Positions 1-8,963 are shown, numbered from the stretch's first letter. The stretch is DNA of 64,000 nt from Croceibacterium_B sp963811255 (GCA_963811255.1 CAWEQI010000003.1:1302001-1366000); one strand, 5' to 3'. Notes: generated from the letters alone by a model not told the origin. Made by a program: numbers and translations.

Positions 1-456
1 TATCTCGAAGGCGACGAAATCGTCTATCACGATTACGTCGACATCTCGGTCGCCGTCAGCGCCCCCAACGGCCTCGTCGTGCCCGTCGTCCGCGATGCCC
101 ACGCCAAGAGCTTCGCCCAAATCGAGCTCGACATCGCCGACTTCGGCGCCCGCGCCAAAGAGGGCGCGCTGACGATGGACGACATGAAAGGCGGCACCTT
201 CACCATTTCCAACGGCGGTGTCTTCGGCAGCCTGATGAGCACCCCGATCATCAACCCCCCGCAAAGCGCCGTCCTCGGCCTCCACCGCATCGAGGACCGC
301 CCGGTGGCGGTGAACGGCGAGGTGGTGATCAAGCCCATGATGTACCTCGCCCTCAGCTACGACCACCGCATCATCGACGGCCGCGAGGCGGTCACCGCTT
401 TGAAGATCATCAAGGAAGCGATCGAGGACCCGATGCGGATGCTGATCGATCTCTAG
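1..456 (+). CDS. sucB: 2-oxoglutarate dehydrogenase E2 (dihydrolipoyl succinyltransferase), 3' part
   Basis: This is the C-terminal 151 residues of the E2 core enzyme, which moves succinyl groups from lipoyl-lysine to CoA in the TCA cycle. The reading frame is open from base 1, so the lipoyl and E1/E3-binding domains lie upstream of the window. Visible are the catalytic-domain segment VVPVVRDA, the FTISNGGVFGS stretch and, near the end, SYDHRIIDGREAV, which carries the catalytic His and Asp of the acyltransferase (DHRxxDG). The protein ends in the usual MLIDL. The E3 gene lpdA follows on the same strand, the normal sucA-sucB-lpdA order. A pyruvate dehydrogenase E2 is possible, but the spacing and tail fit the succinyl enzyme better. 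Confidence 0.93.
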   Translation, partial: YLEGDEIVYHDYVDISVAVSAPNGLVVPVVRDAHAKSFAQIELDIADFGARAKEGALTMDDMKGGTFTISNGGVFGSLMSTPIINPPQSAVLGLHRIEDRPVAVNGEVVIKPMMYLALSYDHRIIDGREAVTALKIIKEAIEDPMRMLIDL

Positions 457-470
457 GAGCTACCTCCTCC

Positions 471-561
471 CCGTTCGGGCTGAGCTTGTCGAAGCCCTGC
501 TCTTTTCTTCGAGCGACGGATGAAAGGAAGAACAGCCCTTCGACAAGCTCAGGGCGAACGG
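471..561. repeat. Sphingomonad-type intergenic palindrome (REP-like)
   Basis: Two 29-nt arms, 471-499 and 533-561, are reverse complements with four mismatches and enclose 33 nt. The core is TGAGCTTGTCGAAG / CTTCGACAAGCTCA, a palindrome I know as widely dispersed in sphingomonad genomes. The right arm runs directly into the GGAG ribosome-binding site (560-563) of lpdA, so a hairpin in the sucB-lpdA transcript would sit next to the translation start. Confidence 0.8.
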
Positions 562-569
562 AGTTTGGC

Positions 570-1973
<1,404 letters not shown>

Positions 1974-1982
1974 GGGCGCCCA

Positions 1983-2405
1983 ATGCCTGAACTGCGCCCG
2001 TTCCACCTCGCCTTCCCGGTGCGCGACCTGGCCGAGGCCCGCGCCTTCTGGGGCGGGGTGATCGGCTGCCCGGAGGGGCGCAGCGCCGCCGAATGGGTCG
2101 ATTTCGACTTCTACGGCCACCAGATCGTCGCCCACCTCGCGCCGGAACGCCCGGCGGAAGCGCACAATCCGGTCGAGGGCCACGCCGTGCCCGTGCCGCA
2201 TTTCGGCATCGCCCTTGACATGGCCGACTGGCAGGCTCTCGCCGACCGCCTCGCCGCCGCCGGCACCGCGTTCGTGATCGAGCCGCATGTCCGCTTCCCC
2301 GGCCAGCCGGGAGAGCAGGCGACGATGTTCTTCCGCGATCCCTCGGGCAACGCGATCGAGATGAAAGCCTTCGCCGATCTCGGCCAGCTTTTCGCCACGG
2401 AATGA
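1983..2405 (+). CDS. VOC (glyoxalase/bleomycin-resistance fold) family protein
   Basis: A 140-residue protein made of two beta-alpha-beta-beta-beta halves, typical of the vicinal-oxygen-chelate superfamily. Possible metal ligands are His8 in FHLAFPVRD, the His residues in YGHQIVAHL, the His in PHFGIAL and the Glu in GNAIEMKAF. The segment FFRDPSGNAIEMK is the standard glyoxalase C-terminal signature. Members include glyoxalase I, dioxygenases and resistance proteins, and the substrate cannot be read from sequence. It begins 9 nt after lpdA and could be read through from that operon. Confidence 0.85.
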   Translation: MPELRPFHLAFPVRDLAEARAFWGGVIGCPEGRSAAEWVDFDFYGHQIVAHLAPERPAEAHNPVEGHAVPVPHFGIALDMADWQALADRLAAAGTAFVIEPHVRFPGQPGEQATMFFRDPSGNAIEMKAFADLGQLFATE

Positions 2406-2590
2406 ATGGTTTCCCACGAAGCCTGTCCTGAGCAGCCGGCCTGCCGGCCAGCCGAAGGGGCGCCAAGCGCCGGGCTACGCCGGGCAATATCTCAAAAATA
2501 GGCCGCTGCGCGGCGGGCGCGACAACTTGGCGTCTTTGCGTGAAACCAATAGAACGCCTCCACACGCGGAACACACGCGGGGGGAGAGCA

Positions 2591-3913
2591 ATGATACCCA
2601 AACTGACCGATGAACCCGGCGCGCTCGAAACTGCCGCCGCGATCCGCGCCGGCAAGCTCTCGCCGCTCGAAGCGGTGGACGCGACCATTGCTCGCATCGA
2701 AGCTCTCGACGATGCCATAAACGCCGTCGTGGTGCGCGACTTCGACCGCGCACGGGACTCCGCCAGGGCGCTCGACGGCCAGTCCCCCGCCGACGACCAG
2801 CCGCTGTTCGGCGTCCCGATGACGATCAAGGAAGCCTTTGACATCGCCGGCCTGCCGACCACCTGGGGCTTCCTCGAGCACAAGGATTTCGTCGCCGAGC
2901 GCGACGCCGTCGTGGTCCAGCGGCTCAAGCGCGCCGGCGCCATTTTCGTCGGCAAGACCAACATCCCGCCCGGCCTGGCCGACTGGCAATCGGCGAACCC
3001 GATCTACGGCCGCACGGTCAACCCGCACGACCACGCGCGCAGCCCCGGCGGCTCGTCGGGGGGTTCGGCTGCGGCGGTCGCCTCGGGCATGGTCACCGCC
3101 GAATACGGCAGCGACATCGGCGGCTCGATACGTGTCCCGGCGCATTTCTGCGGGATATGGGGGCACAAGCCGACCTGGGGCGCTGTCGACGGTACCGGCC
3201 ATAGCCCCCCGGGGGTCGACGGGCACCCGCTCGAGCTCGGCGTCGTCGGTCCGTTCGCCCGCAACGCCGCCGATCTCGCCACGCTGCTCGACTTGACCCT
3301 CGACGACGTCCGCCCCCTTTCCGGAAAGCCGTTTGCCGAGTGCCGCTTCCTGCTGCTCACCGAGCACCCGCTGGTGCCCACCGACGATGGACTCGTCGCC
3401 GCGCTCGAAAGCGTCGCCGCCGAGCTTGGCCGCGCCGGCGCGCAGATCGACCGCTCGAGCGAGCGGCTACCCGATCTCGCCGCCCAGCACCGCGCCTATC
3501 TGCCGATGCTGATGGCCGCGATGGGGCCCGACAACCCCAAGCCCGACGGCAGCCCGGTGACCCTGCTCGACTGGTTCGGTCTGCTCGCCGCACAAACGCG
3601 CAACAAGCGCGCGTGGGCGGCCTTCTTCGAGGAGTACGATTGCCTCCTCGCCCCGCCCTTCCCCACGCCGGCGTTCCCCCACGATGAGCGGATCCCCGAC
3701 GAGCGCGAGCTAGCGATCAACGGCACCGACCACCCGGCGCTGCTCGGGCTGTGCTGGCCTGGCGTCGCGACCTTCCCCGAGCTGCCTTCGACGGTGCTGC
3801 CGATCGGCGAATCCGGCGGGCTTCCGGTCGGCATGCAGGTGATCGGCGCCCGCGCGCGCGACCGCGACTGCATCGCCGCCGCCACGCGCATCGGGAAGCT
3901 GATCGGCGCCTGA
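2591..3913 (+). CDS. Amidase (amidase-signature family)
   Basis: A 440-residue amidase-signature hydrolase that cleaves carboxamide bonds. The Ser-cisSer-Lys triad is visible: Lys80 in MTIKEAFD, the cis-Ser in the glycine/serine loop SPGGSSGGSAA (around 155) and the nucleophile Ser179 in GSDIGGSIRVP. There is no sign of GatB or GatC nearby, so this is a stand-alone amidase rather than glutamyl-tRNA amidotransferase. The start at 2591 has GGGGAGAGCA directly upstream. The C-terminal ATRIGKLIGA fits the usual family end. Substrate unknown. Confidence 0.92.
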   Translation: MIPKLTDEPGALETAAAIRAGKLSPLEAVDATIARIEALDDAINAVVVRDFDRARDSARALDGQSPADDQPLFGVPMTIKEAFDIAGLPTTWGFLEHKDFVAERDAVVVQRLKRAGAIFVGKTNIPPGLADWQSANPIYGRTVNPHDHARSPGGSSGGSAAAVASGMVTAEYGSDIGGSIRVPAHFCGIWGHKPTWGAVDGTGHSPPGVDGHPLELGVVGPFARNAADLATLLDLTLDDVRPLSGKPFAECRFLLLTEHPLVPTDDGLVAALESVAAELGRAGAQIDRSSERLPDLAAQHRAYLPMLMAAMGPDNPKPDGSPVTLLDWFGLLAAQTRNKRAWAAFFEEYDCLLAPPFPTPAFPHDERIPDERELAINGTDHPALLGLCWPGVATFPELPSTVLPIGESGGLPVGMQVIGARARDRDCIAAATRIGKLIGA

Positions 3914-3917
3914 GCGG

Positions 3918-4544
3918 GTGCTGGTGACGCCGCTCGTCCCCTCCCTGCCGCCGCTGCTCGACCTTGTCGGCACGGCAGTTTTCGCGCTGACAGGCGCGCT
4001 GGTCGCCGCGCGGCTCAGGCAGACATTCGTCACGTTGTGCTTCTTCGCCCTCGTCACCGGCGTCGGCGGCGGCACGGTGCGCGACTGGCTGATCGGCGTG
4101 CGCCCGTTCTGGCTCGGTGACCAGTGGGTTGCCGCGGTGATCCTCGCCGTCGCGCTGATGGTGTGGTTCACCCCCCGGCGCTGGTGGGAGAACCGGCTGC
4201 TCGAATGGGCCGATGCGGCGGGCCTCGCCGCCTATGCCGTGCTCGGCACGGCCAAGGCGCTGGCGTTCGGGGTCGAGCCGCTGCCGGCGGCGATCGTCGG
4301 GGTGATCAGCGGCTGCGCCGGCGGCATCGTGCGCGACTTGCTGGCTGGCCTGCCCTCCATCCTGATGCGGCCGGAGCTGTACGTCACCGCCGCGGCGTTC
4401 GGAGCGGTGCTGTGCGCGTTCGGCAGCCTGCTGCCGCTGCCGCAAGGCGAAGTATGGGCCGTCGCCGCCCTCGCCGCCTTCGCGCTGCGCGGCGCGGCGC
4501 TCGCCTGGAAGCTCGAGCTGCCGCCGTACTCGCGAGAGCGGTAG
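3918..4544 (+). CDS. UPF0126 / TRIC-like membrane protein (YadS/YicG family)
   Basis: About 208 residues with six or seven hydrophobic segments. The two family hallmarks, GGGTVRDWLIG and GGIVRDLLAG, mark an internal repeat of two three-helix units. Bacterial UPF0126 proteins are structural relatives of trimeric intracellular cation channels, so ion conduction in the inner membrane is plausible, and some members have been linked to glycine uptake. GTG at 3918 (or 3924) starts 4 nt after the amidase stop, which suggests translational coupling. No clear ribosome-binding site is visible. Confidence 0.88.
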   Translation: MLVTPLVPSLPPLLDLVGTAVFALTGALVAARLRQTFVTLCFFALVTGVGGGTVRDWLIGVRPFWLGDQWVAAVILAVALMVWFTPRRWWENRLLEWADAAGLAAYAVLGTAKALAFGVEPLPAAIVGVISGCAGGIVRDLLAGLPSILMRPELYVTAAAFGAVLCAFGSLLPLPQGEVWAVAALAAFALRGAALAWKLELPPYSRER

Positions 4545-4557
4545 CTGCACACGGCAA

Positions 4558-4589
4558 GACGGCCCGGGCTCGCCTGAGCCCGGGCCGTC
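4558..4589. terminator. Hairpin between convergent genes
   Basis: A perfect 13-bp GC-rich stem (4558-4570 with 4577-4589) with a 6-nt loop lies between the stop of the UPF0126 gene (+) and the stop of the secreted-protein gene (-). Neither side has a good T-tract, so it may slow or protect transcripts from both directions rather than act as a classical intrinsic terminator. Confidence 0.65.
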
Positions 4590-4609
4590 CGTTCGCCGCG
4601 CGCGGAGTT

Positions 4610-5152
4610 TTACAGCCCGCGGATGCCGTGGAAGTCGAGGTCGACCACCCGGCCATAGCGCACCCGGCAGTCGAACCGGCCGGTGTCGTAGCCGCGATAG
4701 CGACGGTTCCAACCGCGATAATACGGCGTGCGGGCATTCACCGCGATGCGCCCTTCGACCTTCCAGCCGCCGCGCTTGCGGTCGACGTCGCGGATCTGGG
4801 TGACCCGCGCCCTGCCGCCGTAGGCATAACGATTGGCGGTCCGCTGCGCCGCACGGATGCACTGCTCGACCGCGCTGCGCGGATCGCCGTAGCGGCCATA
4901 GCCGCGGTAGCCACGATAGCGGTCATAGCCGCGATAGCGGTGATCCTCGTAGCGATAGTTGTGGTGATGGCTCGAAGCCGAAGCCAGCGCGGCAATGCCG
5001 CCGAGCACCGCCACTCCGGCGATCACTTCGCCGGCCGAAATGCCGTGGTGGTCGCGGCCGTAGTAGTCTCGTGCCATTGCGGGCGTGGCGGAAGCCATCG
5101 CCACGGCACCGGCGGCAACGGTCCCGACCAGGGTCTTCATCAGCGTTTTCAT
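4610..5152 (-). CDS. Secreted Arg/Tyr/Gly-rich protein of unknown function
   Basis: A 180-residue exported protein. Residues 1-27 are a signal peptide (MKTLMKTLVG... cleaved after PAMA). A hydrophobic alanine/glycine stretch follows (GEVIAGVAVLGGIAALASA), then a tyrosine/arginine-rich linker of YRGYDRY-like repeats. The globular C-terminal part has two cysteines (VEQCIRAA and RFDCRVRYG) and ends in RVVDLDFHGIRGL. This layout is common in small sphingomonad periplasmic proteins with no assigned function. The frame is open 207 nt upstream, but the ATG at 5152 is the one that gives a signal peptide. Confidence 0.75.
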   Translation of the reverse strand: MKTLMKTLVGTVAAGAVAMASATPAMARDYYGRDHHGISAGEVIAGVAVLGGIAALASASSHHHNYRYEDHRYRGYDRYRGYRGYGRYGDPRSAVEQCIRAAQRTANRYAYGGRARVTQIRDVDRKRGGWKVEGRIAVNARTPYYRGWNRRYRGYDTGRFDCRVRYGRVVDLDFHGIRGL

Positions 5153-5250
5153 GGTCAAAACCTTTCGTCTCGTTGGGGCGGAATTGCCCTTGTGAGACCT
5201 GTTATAGGGCACCGGCCGTGAGGTAGCGCTGAACCCTGGGGACAGCGCGC

Positions 5251-5278
5251 GTTCATAAAAGCGCCGCTTTTTATGAAC
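5251..5278. promoter_or_regulatory. Perfect AT-rich palindrome upstream of the secreted-protein gene
   Basis: A 10-nt arm (GTTCATAAAA, 5251-5260) is exactly mirrored at 5269-5278 around an 8-nt GC core. It sits about 100 nt before the start of the minus-strand gene at 5152 and about 220 nt beyond the rplQ terminator. It could be a protein-binding operator or the hairpin of a short transcript. Its AT-rich arms stand out in this GC-rich DNA. Confidence 0.4.
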
Positions 5279-5494
5279 ACCCTCACGTAAGCTTGAGGTT
5301 CGCCCCCCATCCCAGTCCATGAGCTCCGGGTTCGACCCGCAGCCCAGGGTCACCCGCACCGCTCTTCACCCGCCTCGGCCCCGGGCGCGCCAGTGTCTCG
5401 ATAAGCCGGACCTGATGGTCCGGTCAGAACGAGATTGCCGATGGGCGTGGCAAGAAATTCCAACTGCTCATGGTCTTTCCTCGGTCAGGAAAGC

Positions 5495-5526
5495 AAAAAG
5501 GGCCGCCCTCGCGGGCAGCCCTTTGC
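5495..5526 (-). terminator. Rho-independent terminator after rplQ
   Basis: On the minus strand a stem of 11 bp with one mismatch (5497-5508 with 5513-5524, loop TCGC) is followed by TTTTTGCTTT. This ends the ribosomal/rpoA transcript after rplQ. A nearly identical element follows rpoA at 9765-9798. Confidence 0.88.
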
Positions 5527-5557
5527 GTCGAAGCCGACTTGCGCCGGAGCGCCGAAC

Positions 5558-5977
5558 TCACCCCTCCGCGTATTCGTCCTCGGTCATCACCGGTCCGGAA
5601 TCCTGCCCCTTGGCCTCGGGGTCGCGGTCGACCAGCTCGATGTAGGCGATCGGCGCCGCGTCCGAAGCGCGAATGCCGGCCTTGATGATCCGGGTGTAGC
5701 CGCCCTCGCGCCCGGCGTAGCGCTCGGCCAGCACCTCGAACAGCTTGCGCTCCTGCGCCTCGTCCATGATCCGGCTGTGCGCCAGGCGGCGATTGGAGAG
5801 GCCGCCACGCTTGGCCAGCGTGATCAGCTTCTCGACGTAAGGCCGCAGTTCCTTGGCCTTGGGCGTGGTGGTGAGGATCTGCTCATGCTTGATCAGCGCC
5901 GCCGCCATGTTGCGCAGCAACGCCGCGCGGTGGCCAGATTTACGCTGCAGCTTGCGGCCGGAAATGCCGTGTTTCAT
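5558..5977 (-). CDS. rplQ: 50S ribosomal protein L17
   Basis: 139 residues. The N-terminal MKHGISGRKLQRKSGHRAALL and the central LRPYVEKLITLAKRG are the L17 signatures, followed by the short acidic tail seen in alphaproteobacteria (VMTEDEYAEG). L17 binds 23S rRNA near the polypeptide exit tunnel. In nearly all bacteria rplQ directly follows rpoA. Here rpoA ends about 3.9 kb away and a stress-type gene cluster lies between, so rplQ needs read-through or its own promoter. Confidence 0.97.
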   Translation of the reverse strand: MKHGISGRKLQRKSGHRAALLRNMAAALIKHEQILTTTPKAKELRPYVEKLITLAKRGGLSNRRLAHSRIMDEAQERKLFEVLAERYAGREGGYTRIIKAGIRASDAAPIAYIELVDRDPEAKGQDSGPVMTEDEYAEG

Positions 5978-6103
5978 CGTGGGTACTCCGTTCGTAAGGG
6001 GCCCGTATCAGGTAGCCCGGTCCTGGCGGCTGTTGAGGGTCGCCGCCATCACCCGTCGGAAGACGCCGCGCCAAAGCGGATGACGGGCGGAAAGTCAAGC
6101 ATG

Positions 6104-6180
6104 GCCCTCGCGAATGGCGGCGAGGCTGGAGAGCTCGTGCAGCCCATTCTCGGGGTTGATCGGGGTGATCGCGCACTTCT
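6104..6180 (-). pseudogene. Eroded fragment of rpoA
   Basis: Aligned without gaps to rpoA positions 10661-10720, the 60 nt at 6111-6170 match at 49 positions, with weaker similarity on both sides. Read on the minus strand it encodes AITPINPENGLHELSSLAAIRE, compared with [22 protein letters not shown] in the real RNA polymerase alpha subunit, and then runs into a stop. Only this piece of the alpha N-terminal domain is recognisable. It lies 127 nt upstream of rplQ, where the end of an rpoA copy would be expected. Confidence 0.75.
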
Positions 6181-6235
6181 CGGCCGGTCCGGATGAACAA
6201 ACGGCCAAGCCGCCATTCCTTCGACGATTCTCTGC

Positions 6236-6409
6236 TCAGTCGGGAAACGGCGGCGTCTCCGGCAGCCCCCGGTCCGGCTCGGCGACATCGGGCGGGCACG
6301 GCTCGACTTCGGGCGGACAGGGAGCGGACTTCTCCGGCCGTGGCGGACGAACGCCAGGCGGCGACTGCGGCATGATCCGGTTGGGCTTTTCGGGCGGGAC
6401 GGTAGCCAT
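6236..6409 (-). CDS. Small proline/glutamate-rich protein
   Basis: 57 residues dominated by Pro, Glu and Arg (VPPEKPNRIM, VRPPRPEKSA, CPPEVEPCPPDVAEP), predicted to be disordered, with two Cys-Pro-Pro repeats. It has no recognisable fold. It lies 72 nt downstream of the Hsp20 gene on the same strand and may be co-transcribed. The ATG at 6409 has GAGA about 9 nt upstream; an ATG at 6421 is the alternative. Proline-rich small ORFs of this style occur in sphingomonads, but I cannot assign a function. Confidence 0.5.
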   Translation of the reverse strand: MATVPPEKPNRIMPQSPPGVRPPRPEKSAPCPPEVEPCPPDVAEPDRGLPETPPFPD

Positions 6410-6481
6410 GGCGATTCTCATAAGTCTGAAGGCCTTGCCGGCGGCGACGGACGGGGACGCCGCCGGCAGGGTCTGGGCAAA

Positions 6482-6973
6482 TCAGGCGATGGCGATCTTC
6501 TTGACACGGTTTTGCGCCTTCTCATCCTTCTTCAAGGTCAGCTTGAGCACGCCCTTGGCGTACTTCGCCTCGATCGCGTCGGGGTTGACGTCGGCGGGCA
6601 GCGACAGCTGGCGCTTGAACGAGCCGTAGCTGCGCTCGCTGACGATGCAGCCGTCGGTCTTCTCCTCGGACTCGTGCCGCTTCTCGCCCGCCACCGTCAG
6701 CACCCCGTCGGCGGTTTCGATGTCGATGTCCTTCTCGTCCATGCCGGGGATTTCGAGCGACAATTCGTAGCGGTCCTTCTTCTCGGTCAGTTCCATCGCC
6801 GGCACCACCTCGGGCAGCGCGGGGAAAGCGAAAATGCTGCGGCCGGGACGGGCGAGGCTGAAGTCGTCGAACAGCCGGTCGATCTCGTCGCGCAGCCGAT
6901 TGAAGGTGGTGGGCAGGGTGGGCATCGTCGTGTCGGTGCGGGCCTTGGCGGGGAGGGTTGATTGCTCGGTCAC
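6482..6973 (-). CDS. Small heat-shock protein, Hsp20/alpha-crystallin family
   Basis: 163 residues. A short disordered N-terminus with a helical FNRLRDEIDRLFDDF segment is followed by the alpha-crystallin domain (about 55-150), including ELSLEIPGMDEKDIDIE, SERSYGSFKRQLSLP and AKGVLKLTLKK. The C-terminal tail ends KKIAIA, an I-x-I type motif that docks into neighbouring subunits. These ATP-independent holdases keep unfolding proteins soluble. GTG at 6973 is chosen because AAGGAG lies 8 nt upstream; the longer TTG start would overlap that site. It sits in the cluster separating rpoA from rplQ, next to other stress-associated genes. Confidence 0.92.
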   Translation of the reverse strand: MTEQSTLPAKARTDTTMPTLPTTFNRLRDEIDRLFDDFSLARPGRSIFAFPALPEVVPAMELTEKKDRYELSLEIPGMDEKDIDIETADGVLTVAGEKRHESEEKTDGCIVSERSYGSFKRQLSLPADVNPDAIEAKYAKGVLKLTLKKDEKAQNRVKKIAIA

Positions 6974-7084
6974 TGGGGGTCTCCTTGGCAATTCAGCGCG
7001 GTTTGGATTTGGATCCAGACTGCGGAGAGAATTGAAGCCCTGCTCGGCGCCCCGTGAAATCGGGAAACTTACGGAAGCACCGTC

Positions 7085-7522
7085 TCAAACGACCGCTTCG
7101 GCCGGCCACAGCGCGCGAATGTCTCTGCGCAAGGCGCCGCGCACCTTGTCGATCTCGCCCGGGGAGACGTGCTTCTCGAGCACGGCGAGGACAACCGCCA
7201 CCGCGAGCTTGGGCGAGACTCCGCGGCTATCCTCGAGCCCTTCGGCGACGACCGCGAGGAACTCCTCCTCGCCGGCAAAGTTGCGCGGCTGTTTCGAGGG
7301 CTGGTAGCGATCGTAATAGCCGCCGCGAACTAGCAGCGGCAATTGCGCGCCGAGATTGGCGGCGAGGTCGGGCTGCAACCCGTCTCGCAGCGTGCGCAGC
7401 ACGGTGATCAGCGCTTTCCACGCCAGCTTGCGATCGGGCCCGACATAGGCCTCGATTTCGTCCAGCCAGGCATTGGTCGTGTGAACGGTGTGGTCGAACA
7501 CGTCGAGACCGGTGGTGCTCAT
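7085..7522 (-). CDS. DUF2267 family protein
   Basis: 145 residues matching the DUF2267 pattern: N-terminal FDHTVHTTNAWLDEIEAYVG, the central ALITVLRTLRDGLQPDLAANLGAQLPLLVRGGYYDRYQPS, and a second helical repeat GVSPKLAVAVVLAVLEKHVSPGEIDKVRGAL. The family is all-helical with two pseudo-repeats and has no known biochemical activity. It is often found beside universal-stress and Hsp20 genes, as here. Its start is only 11 nt from the stop of the upstream host-attachment gene, so the two form an operon. Confidence 0.85.
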   Translation of the reverse strand: MSTTGLDVFDHTVHTTNAWLDEIEAYVGPDRKLAWKALITVLRTLRDGLQPDLAANLGAQLPLLVRGGYYDRYQPSKQPRNFAGEEEFLAVVAEGLEDSRGVSPKLAVAVVLAVLEKHVSPGEIDKVRGALRRDIRALWPAEAVV

Positions 7523-7533
7523 TCTTGCGCCTC

Positions 7534-7992
7534 CTATCGGGCGGCGACCGGTGCCGGCTCGGCGGCGATCGCGGCGATCACGTCGTCGGTCGTGCGGTGG
7601 ACCAGGTCCTTGTCGATCTCCGCGAGCAGCCCGGCCCTGCTTCGCCGGCCCCAGTGCTTGCGCAGCACCCCCAGCGTGCGCGGCGGCGCCAGCACCACGA
7701 TTCCGGCATCCCTCACCGTGGCGGCCGCTTCGAGCATCTCGGCCGCGTGGATTGCGAAGCGTTCCTGGTCCTGCTCATGCCAGTCGGTCTCGGCGTAGCC
7801 GCTATGCCGATCACCGATACTCGCCGCCGTCCGTCCGGGCCTATCGCTGCCCGCCTCGCGGGTTGTCGGGCTCGGGCTCTCCTCATGCGAAAGCGTCTCG
7901 AGGACCGGGTATTTCTCGTCTCCCTCATTGCGGAACAGCAGCCATTTCTCGCCGTCCGCGACCATCACGATGGTGCCATGGGGAATCTTCAT
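7534..7992 (-). CDS. Host-attachment protein family (baeRF12-like)
   Basis: 152 residues. It starts MKIPHGTIVMVADGEKWLLFRNEG, the N-terminal strand set of the family once described as required for attachment to host cells. The family is now seen as bacterial homologues of the release-factor eRF1 / RNase E central fold. The C-terminal half has the conserved VVLAPPRTLGVLRKH and DKDLVHRTTDDVIAAI. Biochemical role unknown, and the attachment label rests on one plant-associated system. GGAGAGG lies 6-8 nt upstream of the ATG. It leads a minus-strand run with DUF2267 and Hsp20. Confidence 0.85.
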   Translation of the reverse strand: MKIPHGTIVMVADGEKWLLFRNEGDEKYPVLETLSHEESPSPTTREAGSDRPGRTAASIGDRHSGYAETDWHEQDQERFAIHAAEMLEAAATVRDAGIVVLAPPRTLGVLRKHWGRRSRAGLLAEIDKDLVHRTTDDVIAAIAAEPAPVAAR

Positions 7993-8099
7993 CGAACCTC
8001 TCCTGCGGCCGCCGACCTTCTTGTCGCACGAAAGCCCCGAACCGCGACATCGTGAATCTTACGGAGAGGCAGGAAGGATTCGCCTCGCACCTTGATTTA

Positions 8100-8119
8100 G
8101 ATTAATAGAATGGATTAAT
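8100..8119. promoter_or_regulatory. GATTAAT direct repeat in divergent promoter region
   Basis: Two copies of GATTAAT (8100-8106 and 8113-8119, 13-bp period) form an AT-rich patch in the only spacer between the divergent gene at 7992 (-) and the small gene at 8144 (+). The spacing is close to, but does not match, the CtrA box TTAA-N7-TTAA, because the gap here is 9 nt. It probably holds regulator and promoter contacts for one or both genes. Confidence 0.35.
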
Positions 8120-8143
8120 CCAAGTCTGGTCGGGAGTACCAGC

Positions 8144-8299
8144 ATGTCACAGCAGGAAGACGAGTTCATCTTCCGTTCGAACATCAAGCGCTTCGAAGCC
8201 AAGCTGAAGCATTCGACCGACGAAGGCGAACGCAAGATCCTCCGGGAACTGATCGTGCAGGAACGCAGCCGCTTCAAGGCGTCCAAGGGCCGCGGGTGA
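8144..8299 (+). CDS. Small conserved-looking helical protein, 51 aa
   Basis: Reads MSQQEDEFIFRSNI..., then KRFEAKLKHSTDEGERKILRE and ends SRFKASKGRG. It is short, highly charged and predicted to be two amphipathic helices. GGGAG lies 8 nt before the ATG, giving good start support. Third codon positions are GC-rich as expected for genuine coding here. I do not recognise a named family. It faces away from the host-attachment gene across a 150-nt spacer and may belong to the same stress cluster. Confidence 0.65.
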   Translation: MSQQEDEFIFRSNIKRFEAKLKHSTDEGERKILRELIVQERSRFKASKGRG

Positions 8300-8604
8300 G
8301 GTCCTTCGGGGTTGGCAAATAGAAACTTGCGGCGCCCCCTGGTCCGTTGCGCCCGTGAGGCACAACATCTTGGGGAACGCCGCAAGCCCGATCAGCCGAT
8401 CATCGCGGGACTTCGGGCCAGGACCGCTTCCGAAGAAACTGGTCTCAAGACGACGCCGCCGCTCATGGCTGACGAGTGAGCTTATGTTCGCCGCCGAGGC
8501 GACGTGGCATTCGTAATTCACCGGAGATCGCTTCCGGGAATCTACCAAGGGGCGGCGGCGGCTGATTGAGCTAACATCTGATGTCGTCTTCGGGAGCCGA
8601 GCTC

Positions 8605-8955
8605 GTGTGTCACGCCTTGATCATCGACGACAACGTGATCCTCAGCCGGGCGATTCGGAACCGTCTGGAGGCGTTTGGTTTCAACTCGTTCGACTGCACG
8701 TGGGCCGAGCAACAGGCGCTCGATGCCGCTGCATCCCGCTCGCCCGATCTGATCGTCGTCGGCGATGCGATCGCGGAGGGCTCGCCCCTGCCGGTGGCAC
8801 GGAAGCTCGCCGCCAGCAATGCAGTTCCCGTTCTGGTGGTGACGACGCAAAGCTTCATGCTGCAGCGCCGGGTAGCCGAAGCGTCGATCATTGATGGCCC
8901 ACACGGATTTAGCGACCTCGATGGCGCCCTCGCCGCGATCACGTCGGCCGGTTGA
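8605..8955 (+). CDS. Degenerate response-regulator receiver protein
   Basis: 116 residues forming a single CheY-like receiver domain with no output domain. The acidic pair is present (Asp8-Asp9 in LIIDDN). At the phospho-acceptor position the sequence PDLIVVGDAI has Gly53, with Asp54 one residue late. The switch Thr is in VLVVTTQ, and the conserved Lys of KPF is replaced by His in GPHGFS. Normal phosphorylation is therefore doubtful, and it may work as a phosphorylation-independent binding module. GTG at 8605 has GGGAG 8 nt upstream; ATG at 8581 is the alternative. Confidence 0.7.
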   Translation: MCHALIIDDNVILSRAIRNRLEAFGFNSFDCTWAEQQALDAAASRSPDLIVVGDAIAEGSPLPVARKLAASNAVPVLVVTTQSFMLQRRVAEASIIDGPHGFSDLDGALAAITSAG

Positions 8956-8963
8956 GCGCCGCC

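Noticed and set aside
5251..5278. LexA box in the palindrome
   Set aside because: The ends read GTTC and GAAC in inverted orientation with 20 nt between them. The alphaproteobacterial box is a direct GTTC-N7-GTTC repeat.
5325..5350. tRNA-like GGTTCGACC segment
   Set aside because: It resembles a T-loop, but the flanking bases cannot form a 5-bp T-stem with a 7-nt loop, and no acceptor or anticodon arm was found.
8100..8119. CtrA binding site (TTAA-N7-TTAA)
   Set aside because: The two TTAA cores are 9 nt apart, not 7, and the context does not match the consensus.
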